Below are positions 61,324-64,000 of a DNA stretch of 64,000 bases, piece by piece (the stretch's first letter is position 1; each line of letters starts with the position of its first letter). The notes beneath the pieces are model-generated. The model had not been told where the DNA came from, searched no databases, and saw nothing but the letters and a program-made list of their open reading frames with translations. The stretch spans positions 91,832,728-91,896,727 of the forward strand of contig OX377204.1 in the NCBI GenBank assembly GCA_947396885.1, in the 5' to 3' direction. Made by a program: the position numbers and the translations under genes. Origin of the DNA: Heligmosomoides polygyrus polygyrus (taxonomy: Eukaryota > Nematoda > Chromadorea > Rhabditida > Heligmosomidae).

Positions 61324-61520
61324 TATGTCGGGAAGATGGGCAGCATTAGGAGGTGGGGACGAGCCAGCCAGTCAGGTCGTATCGAATGCACGTGCCATTC
61401 AGAGAGGCATCTGCGATCGGTACCCCAATTGTCTGGTGTATGTTCGATTGGTGTTCTGCTTGGTTATGATTGGCTGGCGCACTTCCACCCCCTCCCCCAA
61501 TGCTGCCCATCTTCAAGACA
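61324..61520. repeat. MITE (GGGCAGCATTGG family)
   Basis: Ends TATGTCGGGAAGATGGGCAG and CTGCCCATCTTCAAGACA, inner TGATTGGCTGGCGC. About 197 bp. Confidence 0.8.
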
Positions 61521-61614
61521 AGAACTTTTATTTATTTATACTACGTTAACCAAATTACGTGCCATAAACAAAACACGCTATTAGCCCAACACAATAGCGC
61601 TATGGAAAATTGTG

Positions 61615-61912
61615 GTATAAAAGATAAAGTACGGCGTTCCTCAAGCCCTTTTTGGATGCGCCACGCATTCTGCTTCTGCGGAATATCATAGAGGCGGTGT
61701 GAATGCGTATTTAGCCATACAATGACTTACGATGGCCAGCCGATGAACAAATCAGCACTTTATCTTTCCCAGGCAAGTTTGGTACCGTTCCTCGACCCTG
61801 GAGGGATGGAAGGCTCGGTTGGCTTGGGCGGGAAAACCGAACCAGGAACCTGGTATCGAGTGCACGCCACAGCCGGCGCCTCCTCCGACTGCGCTCCACA
61901 AGCACCCATGAA
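61615..61912 (-). repeat. tRNA-headed SINE copy
   Basis: AAGATAAAGTACGGCGTTCC to CTCCGACTGCGCTCCACAAG, full length. Confidence 0.88.
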
Positions 61913-61929
61913 AAAATTGCAGTGTAGCT

Positions 61930-62530
61930 AAAAGAAGAACACGAATATTTATCTTAATTTCCAAAGTAAATTGATTGATTAGTCAGTAATTAAGTGCCAG
62001 CAGACGTTTTTTTCCCTTTTTCTTTCAAATCTCCTTTTTTTTATTCACTTTTCGCCCTTTTTTTAGAAACGACGGAATTATACAATGAAAAAGTATGAAG
62101 CTTACTAGGGAACAAGTAATAAATAAAATTGAAAAACAATAAATAAAAACAAGCAGTAAACAACAATTAAAATAAATCGTATAAAACTAAAATAAATTAA
62201 TATATATATAATCAATAAACAAAACAAAAATGAAATATGACTAAAGAAGATAATAGTGCGTCTCTTATCAATAATCGTAGAAAGGTCCATTGATAAAAGG
62301 GAGTAGCTACAAAAGCTTGGTTAGAAATAAAAGAATTATCAAAGCACCTGCACATATTCCATTTTCTTTTATTTCACTTGCAGAATGCACTCTGTTCGAC
62401 ACATAAAAAACAAATAAAAATAAATAGCAGCTTTGTTAGAACTCCAAAGAATAGCGGTTCAAACTTTTTCAAAAGGGTCAGAAGATCGATGGAAGTCAGA
62501 TCTGTATTCTCCAGAATTCATCTGTTAGAA
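61930..62530. other. No gene recognised; AT-rich
   Basis: Very AT-rich sequence (TAAATAAAAATA type) without motifs I can name. Confidence 0.55.
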
Positions 62531-62532
62531 AT

Positions 62533-62750
62533 AAAGGATAAAGGATAAAGGACGGCGCGAATAAATTCCGTTTGGGGTGCGCCACGTATTCTACTTCTAC
62601 GGGAATCCTACGGGAGTCGTGGACGCTATTTGGATCCTAGAGGGATGGAAGACTTGGTTGGCCTGGGCGGGAGATCCGAACCAGGAACCTGGTATGGGGT
62701 GCACGCGACAGTCGACATCTTCTCCGATTTCGCTACCTGCGTCCACTGCT
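62533..62750 (-). repeat. Internally deleted SINE copy
   Basis: The tail side AAGGATAAAGGATAAAGGAC is followed by ATTCTACTTCTACGGG, then a jump directly to TAGAGGGATGGAAGACTTGG and the head. About 75 bp of the body is missing. Confidence 0.8.
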
Positions 62751-63190
62751 ACAAATAAGAGTTACAATTCGACTAGGTGCACATCAAGAGGCTTCATCAG
62801 AAGGGAAGCAAGACTCGAAAAGCAGAAGTGTACAGGACGCAGTTTAACCCAAGTATTGACAAGGAGGCGGAGAGGTTGCTGAGGAATAGCAACACTCGAG
62901 TTAATGGAAGAAAGATATATGAGACAAGCGATTCTGTTCGACGAGATGTCCATGACAAATGGAAAATGCTCGGCATCTTTCGTCTTCTGCTGCCGTCAAC
63001 CTTCTGAAATTCTCAAGAAGAAGAGAAATCTATCTAAGAGAAGAAACTTATTTTGCATACCGGACTTTAGAAGTTAAGTGTGGGAGAGGGACTATCTAGC
63101 ATCTGAGAGTTACTATTACTATGCGACTCACCCCTTTACAAGAAAAATCCATCCAAATATACCTCCGCCTCAGCCATAATCTTATAAAGT
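62751..63190. other. Short unassigned frame, otherwise nothing
   Basis: A 76-codon plus-strand frame (62777-63007) with KAEVYRTQFNPSIDKEAERL has no recognisable motif and no splice support. Confidence 0.25.
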
Positions 63191-63208
63191 TGTTCTTCGA
63201 TTCCCAAC

Positions 63209-63503
63209 AAGGGCGCGTAGAGCGCAGTCGGAGGAAGTGCCGGCTGTGGCGTGCACCCGATACCTGGCTCCTGGTTCGGATTTCCCGCCCAGGCCAACGA
63301 GCTTTTCAATCCCTCCGGAGTCGGCGAATCGGTCCCAAACTTGTCTGGGAAGGAGAAAGCGCTGAATTGTTCATCGGCTGACCACCACAAGACATTGTAT
63401 AGGCCAAATACGCTTTTAAATTGCCTCCGCGATATCCCGTAGAAGTAGAATACGTGGCGCATCCCAAAAGGGTTTGGTTAACGCCGTCTCTACCCTTTTA
63501 GCT
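63209..63503 (+). repeat. tRNA-headed SINE copy
   Basis: GGGCGCGTAGAGCGCAGTCG, CCTGGTTCGGATTTCCCGCC and a TCTACCCTTTTAGC tail, so the tail repeat is degenerate. Confidence 0.85.
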
Positions 63504-63769
63504 TTTACCCCCATATTAATATATAAGAAAGGTAAAAATATAATAATAAAAAGTATATACAACCGTCTTCTTCAGCGTTTGTAGCGCTTCATTGCGGGGT
63601 ACGCATTTCTGGTGCCATGTGGCCATTTATACCGATGCCATCCTAGATCAGAAAGAATTAATATAATGGCTATATAAGACATAATGGAGGTATGTGTTCT
63701 CCAAGCCTTCGACTCCTGCGTAACTTTTTTTTTGAATTCACGAGAATATCAGTTTAACTACATAGTAAC

Positions 63770-63990
63770 CGGGTGGACGCGTGATAGCGCAGTCGGAAGA
63801 AAGACGAGATGTTGCGTGCACTTCCAATTAAAATGTTTGGCTCGGATTCCGCCCAAGCGCTCCACTCCTCACGAATCGGCTACTAGTTCTAAACCTACTT
63901 GCGAAGTATAAGGCGATGACTTGCCGTTCGACTGACCACTGTGCATAGGTCGTAACTTAAATTGCCTCCAATACAAAGAACTACAAGAAA
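63770..63990 (+). repeat. Diverged SINE copy near the window edge
   Basis: GTGATAGCGCAGTCGGAAG and GGCTCGGATTCCGCC mark the head; the body is diverged and the copy loses similarity before 64000. Confidence 0.65.
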
Positions 63991-64000
63991 GCGAAGGAAA

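Overview
This is a eukaryotic genomic window, most likely from a clade V (strongylid or hookworm-like) nematode. The evidence is a 23.7 kb split gene with GTGAGT-type donors and TTTCAG-type acceptors, an RTE-type non-LTR retrotransposon of the kind abundant in strongylids, many mariner relics, and a very high density of one tRNA-headed SINE. The species call is inference; no rRNA, operon or marker gene is present to confirm it.

Host genes. The best-supported gene is a class A peptide-type G-protein-coupled receptor on the minus strand. I assembled it from nine exons between 59674 and 35929. Every junction keeps phase, and the exons sum to 1239 nt, that is 412 codons plus a stop. Its introns carry most of the repeats in the right half of the window. 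Convergent to it, a plus-strand gene is suggested by four small phase-compatible exons (22823-34270) that give a proline- and glycine-rich tail, with one more possible membrane exon at 19777-19963. A small secreted Cys-rich peptide is possible at 1193-1387 on the minus strand. A decayed membrane-protein-like exon lies near 15492-15959.

Transposable elements by region. 1-5 kb: an AT-rich dispersed repeat with minisatellite-like units, plus three SINE copies. 5.6-7.3 kb: SINE, CR1-like LINE tail, and a fold-back mariner. 8.0-11.5 kb: an almost complete RTE element with a single stop in its 971-codon ORF. 11.9-15.5 kb: LINE tails (one with a 5' inversion), a mariner fragment and a SINE. 16.0-19.1 kb: a MITE, then a hAT element with an 8-bp target duplication that itself holds a LINE and a SINE, each with its own target duplication. 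20-25.8 kb: MITEs, a piggyBac-type TTAA element, and a fold-back element with tRNA-like promoters. 27-34 kb: one fold-back mariner-type element and two pairs of mariners nested one inside the other. 34.7-35.6 kb: a GC-rich repeat with MITEs and a SINE inserted. 42-47 kb: a 1-kb inverted-repeat element, LINE tails and a Penelope-like element with GIY-YIG endonuclease. 48-64 kb: tandem duplications, MITEs, RTE 3' ends and about a dozen SINE copies.

I see no bacterial operon, CRISPR array, defence system or biosynthetic cluster. The interest lies in the datable nesting of mobile elements and in a receptor gene whose small exons survive inside them.
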